Assembly: GCF_027859075.1 (NCBI RefSeq)
Contig: NZ_JAQIBL010000136.1
Span: 1 to 38,830 of the forward strand
Direction: 5' to 3'
Length of the DNA stretch: 38,830 nucleotides
From: Oceanispirochaeta sp.
Lineage (GTDB): Bacteria; Spirochaetota; Spirochaetia; DSM-2461
The stretch's first letter is position 1; every line of letters begins with the position of its first letter. The notes beneath the pieces are model-generated. The model had not been told where the DNA came from. It saw only the letters and a list, made by a program, of their open reading frames with translations, and made no database searches. Made by a program: the position numbers and the translations under genes. This document shows, piece by piece, positions 23,830-31,808 of the stretch.

Positions 23830-24417
23830 TTAGTTGCCGAAATTCAGCAGCCTTAAGATGCCATAGATTAGATTTATTGGCAACCCCATAACATTGTAGT
23901 AAGTGCCATTAAGAGAAGAAACATATTTCCCTCCCTGCTCTTGTATCCGGTAGGCTCCGGCGACTCCAATCCATTCTCCTGTATCGAGATAATCATCAAT
24001 TTCCATGGAGTCCATGGATGAGAAAGTCACGTCTGTACTCTCATGCTCTGTGACATAGGTCCTGCTCCGGGGGGAATAAATACTGAAAGCTGTGATGACC
24101 TGGTGTGTCCTGCCCTGAAGAAGATTCAATATCCTGGCGGCATCCTCCCGGTTGTATGCTTTTCCTATCTTTTCATCACCCAGGACAATCAGGGTATCTG
24201 CCGTTAATATCCAGGCATCATCCCTCAGTTCCGGCCTCTGATTCAGGCAGGCTATCATTTTCCGTTCCGAGAGATTTTTTGCCAGATCCAGGGCATACCA
24301 AGTCTGATCCATCGGTTCATCAACATCTACGCCAATGACTGTACATCTCAGACCCATCTGTTCCAGGAGGAGCTTTCTTCGGGGAGAGGCAGATGCCAGA
24401 TGGATTGCTCCTTTCAT
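23830..24417 (-). CDS. maf: Maf family nucleotide pyrophosphatase
   Basis: A 195-residue house-cleaning enzyme that hydrolyses non-canonical or dTTP/UTP-type nucleoside triphosphates. The signature LASASPRRKLLLEQ is at residues 7-20, and ILTADTLIVLGDEKIGKAYN with the catalytic Asp and the downstream GRTHQVITAFS motif are present. The length is typical. It sits 28 nt after the TRIC-type gene and about 98 nt upstream of rpsB. Substrate subclass (YhdE-like versus YceF-like) is not assigned. Confidence 0.93.
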   Translation of the reverse strand: MKGAIHLASASPRRKLLLEQMGLRCTVIGVDVDEPMDQTWYALDLAKNLSERKMIACLNQRPELRDDAWILTADTLIVLGDEKIGKAYNREDAARILNLLQGRTHQVITAFSIYSPRSRTYVTEHESTDVTFSSMDSMEIDDYLDTGEWIGVAGAYRIQEQGGKYVSSLNGTYYNVMGLPINLIYGILRLLNFGN

Positions 24418-24445
24418 TTTAAATCCTGATATTTCGGCTCATTAA

Positions 24446-25075
24446 TCATGAATCATGATCCCGTTTATTGACTAATAAGGAGGGCATCTGGAGGTTGAAG
24501 AAAATCGCCAATGACCGAAATACAAATATAAAAGATATGGCTGTGAAGGCTGGTAGGGGAGAATCCGGGATAAAAAACCTTAATACACCATAAAGGATAA
24601 TCCCCAGCAGAGCAGGTGAAGCATAGAGTTCTTTCGTGATAAGCAGGTTGGGTCTTCCTGTGAGTACGTCTCTCATGACACCGCCCCCCATGCCTGTGAT
24701 CATGGCCATTGCCAGAGCCACCGGAAATTTATATCCCAGATTGATTGTTTTTTCGAAGGCCTGAATACAAAAATAAGCAACCCCCAGGGCATCAAAGTAG
24801 AGGAGCATTCTGTAACGGGCCTGGTTGATTCTGGATATTTTTAAAAGAAAAAATATAAGAACCGATGCCGTCAGGGCCACGATTATATATTTGAAATCCT
24901 GAACCCAGAATACGGTGACATTTAATATTGTGTCTCTGATCGTCCCGCCACCGATGGCTGTAATCACTCCCAATACGGCCAGGCCGAGGATGTCTCTGTC
25001 TTTTCTGACGGCTCCCAGGACTCCCGTGATTGCAAAAACGGCTACCGCTGCCTGACCCATTATATATTCAATCAT
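24446..25075 (-). CDS. TRIC/UPF0126-type seven-helix membrane protein
   Basis: A 209-residue membrane protein with about seven hydrophobic helices and the two-fold repeated motif of the bacterial TRIC cation-channel (YadS/YicG, UPF0126) family. Repeat one has GVITAIGGGTIRD and repeat two has MITGMGGGVMRDVLTGRPNLL, each with a paired-glycine kink; FDALGVAYFCIQ lies between. Archaeal and bacterial TRICs conduct monovalent cations, mainly K+. There is no ribosome site before the ATG at 25075, but TATAAT lies 9 nt upstream. Neighbours are dinB and maf, which give no functional link. Confidence 0.85.
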   Translation of the reverse strand: MIEYIMGQAAVAVFAITGVLGAVRKDRDILGLAVLGVITAIGGGTIRDTILNVTVFWVQDFKYIIVALTASVLIFFLLKISRINQARYRMLLYFDALGVAYFCIQAFEKTINLGYKFPVALAMAMITGMGGGVMRDVLTGRPNLLITKELYASPALLGIILYGVLRFFIPDSPLPAFTAISFIFVFRSLAIFFNLQMPSLLVNKRDHDS

Positions 25076-25084
25076 AATAGCAGT

Positions 25085-25090
25085 ATTATA
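25085..25090 (-). promoter_or_regulatory. -10 box 9 nt before the TRIC-type gene
   Basis: A perfect TATAAT on the minus strand with only 9 nt to the ATG and no Shine-Dalgarno. The -35 region is poor (TGGAAA at a 17-nt spacer). It would give a transcript with almost no leader. Confidence 0.4.
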
Positions 25091-25126
25091 GAGGGCAAGT
25101 GAGAGGTTTTCCAGATGTTCTGATGA

Positions 25127-26218
25127 TTATGGATTTTCTGAGGCAAAAAGATTTAATTCCATCTGAGCCTGGGGTTCTTTGTATAAATCACCCTGAAGTT
25201 TTCCAAGAGATAATCCCAGGAGTCTGACTGGAATGGCTCCAGCCTCCGTTTTATTTAACAGATCCGGGACAAGGCTGAGAATATCCTCCTTGTTCCTCAA
25301 GATGGTCGGGCTTTGTACAGAGCGGGTGCAGAGTCTGAAATCATGGTATTTTACTTTCAGTGTCAATTGTCTGGCCTGGACATTCTGGTTTCTCAGGTCC
25401 TCTTCAATGCGTGCGCCGATTTGTTCCAGTTCTGCCATAATCTCATGGCTGTCCGTCAGATCAGAAGAAAATGTATTTTCCCTTCCCAGTGACTTTCTTG
25501 TATGTTCCGGTTCAACCCTGCGATCATCAATGCCCCTTACTGCATTATAATAATAGCTGCCTGATTTACCGAACAAATCCAGAAGCTCATACATTTCCAG
25601 CTTTTTCAGATCCGAGCCCCACTCAATCCCCAGCTGTTTCATCCGTGCTTCTGTTTTTTTTCCAATCCCCCAAAATTTGCCAATGGGCAATTTTTCCAGA
25701 AAAACTTCTGCTTCTTCGGGCCTGATCACTGTCATGCCCTTGGGTTTATGAATGTCAGAGGCAATTTTGGCAATGAATTTGTTATAAGAGACCCCAGCAG
25801 AGGCGGTGAGATGAGTTTCATCAAAGATCCTTTTCAGAATTTCCTGAGCTATTCTGGTCGCCGAAGGATTGTTCATCTTGTTTTCTGTAACATCAAGATA
25901 GGCTTCATCCAGACTCAATGGCTCCACCAGATCGGTGTAGGAGAAAAAAATACTCCGGATAATGTCTGAGGCTTCCTTGTATTTGCTGAAATTATGATGT
26001 GTCACAAAGATGGCCTGGGGACAGAGCTTATAGGCCTGGGTAGAGGGCATGGCTGAATGAATCCCGTAGACTCTGGCCTCATAGGAACAGGTGGATACAA
26101 CACCCCTGCTGTTAGGAGGTCCACCCACCACAACCGGTTTTCCTCTTAAGGCCGGATTGTCTCTTTGTTCAACCGATGCGTAGAATGCATCCATATCAAC
26201 ATGAATGATTTTTCTCAT
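25127..26218 (-). CDS. dinB: DNA polymerase IV (Y-family translesion polymerase)
   Basis: A 363-residue error-prone polymerase. The catalytic palm has VDMDAFYASVEQRDNPAL (Asp8 as first metal ligand) and SLDEAYLDVT (Asp/Glu near residue 104). The thumb/HhH segment FWGIGKKTEARMKQLG and the little-finger domain (about residues 235-345) follow, and it ends in QMELNLFA, which resembles a beta-clamp-binding peptide. There is no Shine-Dalgarno before the ATG; the promoter lies directly against the start codon (see 26225-26254). Confidence 0.95.
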   Translation of the reverse strand: MRKIIHVDMDAFYASVEQRDNPALRGKPVVVGGPPNSRGVVSTCSYEARVYGIHSAMPSTQAYKLCPQAIFVTHHNFSKYKEASDIIRSIFFSYTDLVEPLSLDEAYLDVTENKMNNPSATRIAQEILKRIFDETHLTASAGVSYNKFIAKIASDIHKPKGMTVIRPEEAEVFLEKLPIGKFWGIGKKTEARMKQLGIEWGSDLKKLEMYELLDLFGKSGSYYYNAVRGIDDRRVEPEHTRKSLGRENTFSSDLTDSHEIMAELEQIGARIEEDLRNQNVQARQLTLKVKYHDFRLCTRSVQSPTILRNKEDILSLVPDLLNKTEAGAIPVRLLGLSLGKLQGDLYKEPQAQMELNLFASENP

Positions 26219-26224
26219 ATATTT

Positions 26225-26254
26225 ATACTACACCTTAGTTAAGTGTTTTATCAA
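26225..26254 (-). promoter_or_regulatory. dinB promoter with embedded inverted repeat
   Basis: On the minus strand, TTGATA (26254-26249), 18 nt and TAGTAT (26230-26225) are followed by just 6 nt and the dinB ATG, so the transcript would begin at or next to the start codon. The imperfect inverted repeat with ACAC/GTGT arms and a CTTA/TAAG core (26230-26246) fills the spacer, an ideal place for a repressor. A LexA-type role is plausible for dinB but the site does not match a consensus I know. Confidence 0.55.
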
Positions 26255-26296
26255 GTCTGACATTGAATTTTGAATGCTTCATCTGATCATAAATTA

Positions 26297-26346
26297 TCAC
26301 CCGCCGGGGTGAATCAGAACAAAAGAACGAAATCACCCCGATCGGG
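26297..26346. repeat. Two GC-rich palindromes in the dinB / membrane-protein gap
   Basis: TCACCC-GCCG-GGGTGA (26297-26312) and, 24 nt later, the perfect 10-bp palindrome CCCGATCGGG (26337-26346). Both are preceded by or contain the word ATCACCC. They lie between divergent genes and upstream of the small membrane protein gene, so paired regulator sites are possible. The remainder of this 179-nt gap shows nothing else clear beyond the dinB promoter. Confidence 0.4.
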
Positions 26347-26397
26347 TCATTGATGAAATCGTCCTGAAGAGGAATATTGATAATGCGGGAGGTCAAG

Positions 26398-26643
26398 ATG
26401 AAGAAAAAATATATTCTGACAGGACTTATAGCATTCCTGTTTCTCTTGTTTCTTGCCTGGACTCTGATGGTTTCCATCTGGGGCATCAATCAGGATCAAC
26501 AGATTCCCGGCTGGGTAAAAGCAGGTTATCTGGGCACTACTATCCTGATCATTGTTCCCATTATGATCATGATGATTGTCACCGCGGTGAGAAGAAAAAA
26601 AGAGATAGATGAGGAGGATGAAGATGATCTTAGTCAATACTGA
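26398..26643 (+). CDS. Small two-helix membrane protein
   Basis: An 81-residue protein, not recognised. It has two hydrophobic helices (about residues 6-29 and 43-64) joined by a short polar loop (GINQDQQIPGW), then a basic stretch (RRKKE) and an acidic C-terminal tail (DEEDEDD). The ATG at 26398 has GGGAGG 5 nt upstream; the frame is open 7 codons further without support. Its 3' end overlaps the start of the YbjQ-family gene by 20 nt, so the two are translationally coupled. The tails suggest a bitopic hairpin with both ends in the cytoplasm. Confidence 0.7.
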   Translation: MKKKYILTGLIAFLFLLFLAWTLMVSIWGINQDQQIPGWVKAGYLGTTILIIVPIMIMMIVTAVRRKKEIDEEDEDDLSQY

Positions 26644-26935
26644 AGGAATTTCTGAAAAAAAACTGGAAATGCTGGGAATTGTGAAGGGGAGTACCGTACA
26701 ATCACGGAATGTTGGTAAGGATATAATGAGCGGCTTGAAAACCCTTGTTGGGGGTGAAATCACAGCTTATGCCGACATGCTGGATAAAGCCCGGGCTCTG
26801 GCTACCAAAAGAATGGTGGCAGAAGCGGAAGCGTTGAACGCCGATGGGGTTGTTAATATTCGCTATGCCTCCAGTTCGGTTATGCAGGGGTCTGCAGAAG
26901 TCATGGTCTATGGTACGGCCGTAAAATTTCTTTAA
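26624..26935 (+). CDS. YbjQ family (UPF0145/DUF74) protein
   Basis: A 103-residue protein of the YbjQ/DUF74 family, small beta-alpha proteins that form pentameric rings and have been called putative heavy-metal-binding. Landmarks are the N-terminal ILVNTEGI strand, GIVKGSTVQSRNVGKDIMSGLKTLVGGEI, and DGVVNIRYASSSV. The start at 26624 is chosen because GAGGAGG (26611-26617) is 6 nt upstream; ATGs at 26609 and 26618 are too close to or within that site. It is encoded inside the tail of the small membrane protein gene, a pairing that suggests joint function at the membrane. Biochemical role unknown. Confidence 0.85.
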   Translation: MILVNTEGISEKKLEMLGIVKGSTVQSRNVGKDIMSGLKTLVGGEITAYADMLDKARALATKRMVAEAEALNADGVVNIRYASSSVMQGSAEVMVYGTAVKFL

Positions 26936-26969
26936 TCCTAAAAAATCAACAGATATTGGAACAGGATTA

Positions 26970-26980
26970 TGGTATATAAT
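26970..26980 (+). promoter_or_regulatory. Extended -10 promoter against the LuxR start codon
   Basis: TG-G-TATATA (26970-26978), with an overlapping TATAAT (26975-26980), ends 8-10 nt before the ATG at 26989. There is no good -35 and no Shine-Dalgarno, so an extended -10 promoter giving a near-leaderless mRNA fits best. Confidence 0.4.
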
Positions 26981-26988
26981 CATACATT

Positions 26989-27810
26989 ATGGATTCACTG
27001 TATGATTCACTCTACAAAATGGAGATAAGGAAGGGAGAAGAGGAAGCCTGCCGCATCAGATTCCTCATTCTGGGAATATTGATGACAGGCTTCTTTCTTT
27101 ATCTTCAATATGGAGCGCTCCTTGTTTCCGGATGTCTTTTTATTTCCAACTATTTTTACCTGAGAAGAATCGTAAAAGAAAAAAAAGTACTTTCCCCCTA
27201 TATTCTTATATTTTTGGAGATCTTACTGATTGGGGGAACGTCTTTGATTTTAAAAGAATCAGATTTCCAAATTCTCCTTGTCTGCCTCTACCTTATCATT
27301 CTATATTCCGCATCTCTGCGTCTCAGGGATAGTCTCATCCTCTTCTCCGGAATTCTCATCATTCTGATCATGAATCTGGGATTCTTTCTTTCCCTCTATA
27401 AGATACGAAACAATCTGAATCCTCATATTATGGAGTGGCCGGGTTTCAAGACTCAGATACTATTAACACTCTCTGTTCTTCTTTTTTCATTAGCCGTATT
27501 AAGCAGGCCTCATCTCATTAAGAGGATACTCTCGAATCAACAGCTCTTTTTTGACAGGATCAGCAGTGAAAATTATTCACTGGTGGAATCCCTTGATTCT
27601 TTCTGCACCGATTATGGTTTAAGCGAGAGAGAATCCGAGGTCCTGGGAATTCTTATAAGAGGAAAAACATACAGAATGATCGCCGGAGAGCTCTTTATTT
27701 CTCTGGATACAGTGAAAAGTCATATCAAAAGCATTTATAGGAAAACTGCGGTCCGGGGCAAATCAGAACTCATAATAAAACTCAGAAATACCGCCCTTGT
27801 CCGCCGCTGA
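26989..27810 (+). CDS. Membrane-anchored LuxR-type transcriptional regulator
   Basis: A 273-residue protein. About six hydrophobic helices (for example residues 24-36, 41-58, 68-82, 86-103, 112-137 and 154-170) are followed by a cytoplasmic linker and a C-terminal LuxR/GerE helix-turn-helix (about 205-265: LSERESEVLGILIRGKTYRM, then LFISLDTVKSHIKSIYRK). There is no receiver domain, so the signal is probably sensed by the membrane domain and passed directly to the DNA-binding part. No ribosome site precedes the ATG. The target is unknown; the nearest candidates are the adjacent genes. The domain architecture is clear, the ligand is not. Confidence 0.82.
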   Translation: MDSLYDSLYKMEIRKGEEEACRIRFLILGILMTGFFLYLQYGALLVSGCLFISNYFYLRRIVKEKKVLSPYILIFLEILLIGGTSLILKESDFQILLVCLYLIILYSASLRLRDSLILFSGILIILIMNLGFFLSLYKIRNNLNPHIMEWPGFKTQILLTLSVLLFSLAVLSRPHLIKRILSNQQLFFDRISSENYSLVESLDSFCTDYGLSERESEVLGILIRGKTYRMIAGELFISLDTVKSHIKSIYRKTAVRGKSELIIKLRNTALVRR

Positions 27811-27825
27811 AATTCCGACTAATAT
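27797..27825 (+). promoter_or_regulatory. Candidate promoter directly before hrpA
   Basis: TTGTCC (27797-27802), 17 nt, TAATAT (27820-27825), then 8 nt to the ATG. The -35 lies inside the end of the LuxR gene. The GGGAC before the ATG is not a convincing Shine-Dalgarno, so this may again be a near-leaderless start. Confidence 0.35.
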
Positions 27826-27833
27826 GGGACATT

Positions 27834-30800
27834 ATGTCTGAACCCGAAAAAACATCCCCCCGGGGAAAAGATATTCATCACCGAAAATCCTCTGGGATCA
27901 ATCCCCTGCTGATACCCCTGCAAAAAGATTTAAAGAAGGTCCGGGGCTGTGATTTTCATGCCTTGAGAAGGGATTTAAACCGCCTGGAAAATAATAAAAA
28001 ACTCACAGAAGAGTCACAGGATCTAATCAGTCTGAAAAGAAAAATTCTCAGCTCTGAAGAAGAGAAACAAAGGCGGCTCCTCCGAAAACCCCGGTACAAC
28101 TGGAATCCTGATCTTCCTATAAGCTCCCGGAAAGATGAAATCATTCAATCTATCAGAGATAATCAGGTCATTGTTCTGGCAGGTGAAACCGGGAGTGGAA
28201 AAACGACCCAGATTCCAAAATTCTGTATGGCCGCCGGCCGGGGCATTGAAGGCAAAATAGGATGTACCCAGCCCCGTAGAATTGCCGCCTTAACCGTTGC
28301 CGAGAGGATCGCTCAGGAACTGGGAGAACAACCCGGACAGAGCGTGGGATATAAAATTCGTTTTCAGGATAAGGACAAGGCGACAAGTACCATCAAAATC
28401 ATGACAGACGGGATTCTATTGGCGGAAACCCAGCGGGATGCCTTCTTAAATGAATATGACACCCTGATTATTGACGAGGCTCATGAGCGCAGCCTGAACA
28501 TAGACTTTATTCTGGGTTATCTCAGACAGCTTCTGAAAAAAAGAAAGAATTTAAAGCTTATTATTACTTCGGCGACCATTGATACAAAAAAGTTTTCACA
28601 GGCTTTCGACAATGCTCCGGTCATTGAGGTTTCCGGCAGGACCTTTCCTGTAGAACTCCGCTATGATGATGAAGACCTCAGTGAAGAGGGCTCTCTGGCC
28701 GAAAGAGCCGCGTCGGCGGTTCAATCCCTTGTTTCAAGAGACTCCAGAGGGGATCTTCTGATTTTTATGCCTACCGAGCAGGATATTCGGGAGTGCTGCG
28801 ATATACTCACGGGGCAGCAGAAGAGTGCCCTCATACTGCCTTTGTACGCCCGTCTTTCCTCTTCGGATCAGAAAAAAGTATTTGCCTCATCGGGCAGCCG
28901 TAAAATAATCGTATCTACAAATGTGGCCGAAACATCCCTGACCATTCCCGGGATCAAATACGTCATTGATACGGGTATGGCTCGCCTGGCCCAGTATTAT
29001 CCTTCTACGGGTACATTTGCCCTGCCGGTCATCCCCGTTTCCCGGAGTAGTGCGGATCAGAGGAAAGGCCGCTGCGGTCGTGTGGAAAATGGGATTTGTA
29101 TCCGTCTCTATACTGAAGAGGATTTTGAAAGCCGTCAGGAGTTTACTCCTGCTGAGATTCTGAGAACCAATCTGGCCGAGGTCATTCTGAGAATGCTCTC
29201 TCTCCGATTGGGAGAGCCGGGAGATTTTCCCTTTATCGACCCCCCGACCTCCACAGGAATCAGTGACGGGTATAAAACACTCCTGGAGCTGGCAGCTGTT
29301 GAGAATAGAGGGAGTGGGAAAAACAGAGCCTACGCTCTGACTCCCCTTGGCAAAACAATGGCGTCCATGCCCATCGACCCCAGACTGGCCCGGGTCATAC
29401 TGGAAGCCTCCAAAGAACGCTGCCTGGAAGAGGTTCTGATCATCGCGTCCTCCCTGAATGTTCATGATCCCCGGGAAAGGCCTCAGGATAAGGCTGGTTC
29501 GGCAGATCAGGCGCATGCCAAGTTCAGACACGATGAATCGGATTTTATGACCAGACTCAATATCTGGCGGTATTTTGAAAAAAACTATGACACCAGCAAG
29601 ACGGGAAATCTCAGAAAATTCTGCAAAGAGAATTATATGTCTTTCAGGAGGATGAGGGAGTGGCAGGATATTTTCCGCCAGCTGAAACTCCAACTGGAGG
29701 GAATGGGATATAAAGTCAAAGCCTACGAGGGGAATGAAGACAACTATTTCCCCTCCATTCACAGGTCTATCCTCTCAGGATTTCTGTCTCATATTGCCTT
29801 GAAAAAGGAAAAGGTATACTACAAAGCCACCAGAAACAGGGAGCTCATGATCTTTCCCGGATCCGGTCTCTTCGGCGGTCAGAGGGCTGGAGTCTGGATT
29901 GTCTGCGGAGAGATTGTGAAAACCTCTAAACTCTTTGGCCGGATTATCGCTAATATTGATTCTGCCTGGCTGGAGGATCTGGGTGCCCATCTCATGACAG
30001 AGAGTTACCATAGTCCTGTCTGGTCACAGGATAAGGGGGCTGTACTGGCTGTGCGTCAGAAGAGGCTCTTCGGATTTATCATTGCCGAGGGGACCGTACC
30101 CTACGGTCCTGTCAATCCCGGCGAGTCTACGGATCTGATGATTCGGGGTGCTTTTCTGGAGGGTGCCATCAGGGACAGGTCTAACTACCCTTTCCTCGAG
30201 AAAAATATAAATCTTATAGATTCCATCGTTAATATGGAAAATAAAATCAGAAGGCGGAATCTTCTCGTTACCGATGAAGAGTTGTTTCTCATCTATAAGG
30301 AACGCCTGGGAGATCAGGTGTATGATCTGGGTCTTCTTGAGAAGCTTCAGAGAGAAAAAGGCCCTGACTATCTGGTTATCAGTGAAGAAGATCTGCTCAA
30401 GGGGCAGACGGATATGAATATTCTGGCCCAATTTCCGGACACTCTGAGCATCGGGAATGTGGATGTTTCGGTGGAATATAATTTTGAACCGGGAAAAGAT
30501 GAGGACGGTGTCACCCTGCAGATTCCCGTTCAGGACGCTACAAGAGTTCAGGCCTCTCAGCTGGATTGGGCTATTCCAGGTCTTCACCGGGAACGGGTCA
30601 GTGCCCTCCTCAAGGGACTGCCAAAAAAAACAAGAAAACAGTTGACCCCCATTAACTCAACGGTTGATGAAATCGAAAAGAAAATGAAAATACAGGATGA
30701 TCAGCGCCTGACCAGGGCCCTCAGTGAGTTTCTCTACAAGGAGTGGGGTATCAATGTTCCTCTGAGTGACTGGGATGAGAATGCCCTGCCGGAGCATCTG

Positions 30801-31808
30801 AAAATCAGAATTGCCGTGACGGATGAGCAGGGCAAGGTGATCGAAACGGCCCGTGATACTGAGGTCCTCTATAAAAAACATGATGCTTCCATAGATCTCA
30901 AAGTCTTGAAAAACAGCCGGAGAGAATGGGAACAGACAAATCTCCGATCCTGGGACTTTGGTACTCTCCCGGCAGAGATCACAAAAACCGGTAAAAAAGG
31001 AGTCATTTACAGACTTTTTCCGGCCTTGAAAGACTGCGGGGATGACAGTGCCGCCATTGTCCTGCTGGAGAATAAGGATGAAGCCGCCGATATTCATCAT
31101 AAGGGTGTGGCTCTGATGCTGCGTCTGAGTTATACAAAAGAAGTCAGATCCTTTAAACAGGAACTTTCAGGGATTTTTCCCTTTACCGATGGAGCGGCGT
31201 ATTTTGGCGGCCGGAAAGACCTGGAAAAAAGGATTTGTAATCGAATTTTTTGGGAGATCAGTTCATCCGGGATCAGAACAGAAGTTGAATTTCTGTCGTT
31301 GAAGAAAAACACGGCTCCTGAATTATATGCAAGGGCGGAGATCATCTATCGTCAAACCAGCCTGATTATCGATGAATTTAGAGGTACCCGGCTCTACCTT
31401 TCTCAAGCAGAAAGGAAGGGGCGGGGAAAAACATATATCGAGGCTAGACGGCAGGAGCTTGAAGAATTGATACCCAGGAATTTTATAGACCGTTATCCCG
31501 CGGAACGGCTGGTTGAACTGATCAGGTATATGAAGCTGATACGTCTCCGCGCCGAAAAGGGAATTCTGAATCCGGGGAAAGATCTGGATCGGGATACAAG
31601 GTTTCAGCGCTTCTGGAACAGGTATCAGAAAATAGTTGCAGGGCTCCCTGAATGGATTTCTCCCGAAAGGCGGGCCGAAGTGGATTCCCTCTGGTGGTAT
31701 TTTCAGGAGTATAAAATATTTCTGTTTGCTCAGGAGATGAAAACAAAGGAAAAAGTTTCCGAAGAGAGAGTCGAAAAAAGAGTGGAAAATCTGCAGGTAA
31801 TGTTGTGA
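27834..31808 (+). CDS. hrpA: ATP-dependent RNA helicase HrpA
   Basis: A 1324-residue DEAH-box helicase of HrpA size (about 1300). Motif I is GETGSGKTTQIP (117-128), motif II DEAH (214-217), motif III is SAT in ITSATIDTKKF, and motifs V and VI are seen as STNVAETSLTIPG and QRKGRCGRV. After the two RecA folds come winged-helix/ratchet and OB-fold regions and the long C-terminal DUF3418-type region typical of bacterial HrpA. HrpA remodels mRNA and helps rescue stalled ribosomes. Its stop overlaps the GTG start of the K+ channel gene by 4 nt, an unusual partner, so the two are co-translated. Confidence 0.94.
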   Translation: MSEPEKTSPRGKDIHHRKSSGINPLLIPLQKDLKKVRGCDFHALRRDLNRLENNKKLTEESQDLISLKRKILSSEEEKQRRLLRKPRYNWNPDLPISSRKDEIIQSIRDNQVIVLAGETGSGKTTQIPKFCMAAGRGIEGKIGCTQPRRIAALTVAERIAQELGEQPGQSVGYKIRFQDKDKATSTIKIMTDGILLAETQRDAFLNEYDTLIIDEAHERSLNIDFILGYLRQLLKKRKNLKLIITSATIDTKKFSQAFDNAPVIEVSGRTFPVELRYDDEDLSEEGSLAERAASAVQSLVSRDSRGDLLIFMPTEQDIRECCDILTGQQKSALILPLYARLSSSDQKKVFASSGSRKIIVSTNVAETSLTIPGIKYVIDTGMARLAQYYPSTGTFALPVIPVSRSSADQRKGRCGRVENGICIRLYTEEDFESRQEFTPAEILRTNLAEVILRMLSLRLGEPGDFPFIDPPTSTGISDGYKTLLELAAVENRGSGKNRAYALTPLGKTMASMPIDPRLARVILEASKERCLEEVLIIASSLNVHDPRERPQDKAGSADQAHAKFRHDESDFMTRLNIWRYFEKNYDTSKTGNLRKFCKENYMSFRRMREWQDIFRQLKLQLEGMGYKVKAYEGNEDNYFPSIHRSILSGFLSHIALKKEKVYYKATRNRELMIFPGSGLFGGQRAGVWIVCGEIVKTSKLFGRIIANIDSAWLEDLGAHLMTESYHSPVWSQDKGAVLAVRQKRLFGFIIAEGTVPYGPVNPGESTDLMIRGAFLEGAIRDRSNYPFLEKNINLIDSIVNMENKIRRRNLLVTDEELFLIYKERLGDQVYDLGLLEKLQREKGPDYLVISEEDLLKGQTDMNILAQFPDTLSIGNVDVSVEYNFEPGKDEDGVTLQIPVQDATRVQASQLDWAIPGLHRERVSALLKGLPKKTRKQLTPINSTVDEIEKKMKIQDDQRLTRALSEFLYKEWGINVPLSDWDENALPEHLKIRIAVTDEQGKVIETARDTEVLYKKHDASIDLKVLKNSRREWEQTNLRSWDFGTLPAEITKTGKKGVIYRLFPALKDCGDDSAAIVLLENKDEAADIHHKGVALMLRLSYTKEVRSFKQELSGIFPFTDGAAYFGGRKDLEKRICNRIFWEISSSGIRTEVEFLSLKKNTAPELYARAEIIYRQTSLIIDEFRGTRLYLSQAERKGRGKTYIEARRQELEELIPRNFIDRYPAERLVELIRYMKLIRLRAEKGILNPGKDLDRDTRFQRFWNRYQKIVAGLPEWISPERRAEVDSLWWYFQEYKIFLFAQEMKTKEKVSEERVEKRVENLQVML

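Noticed and set aside
28887-29762. Long open frame (291 codons) on the minus strand inside hrpA
   Set aside because: It lies wholly within a well-supported helicase gene, has no ribosome site and its translation has no recognisable domain; it reflects codon bias of the opposite strand.
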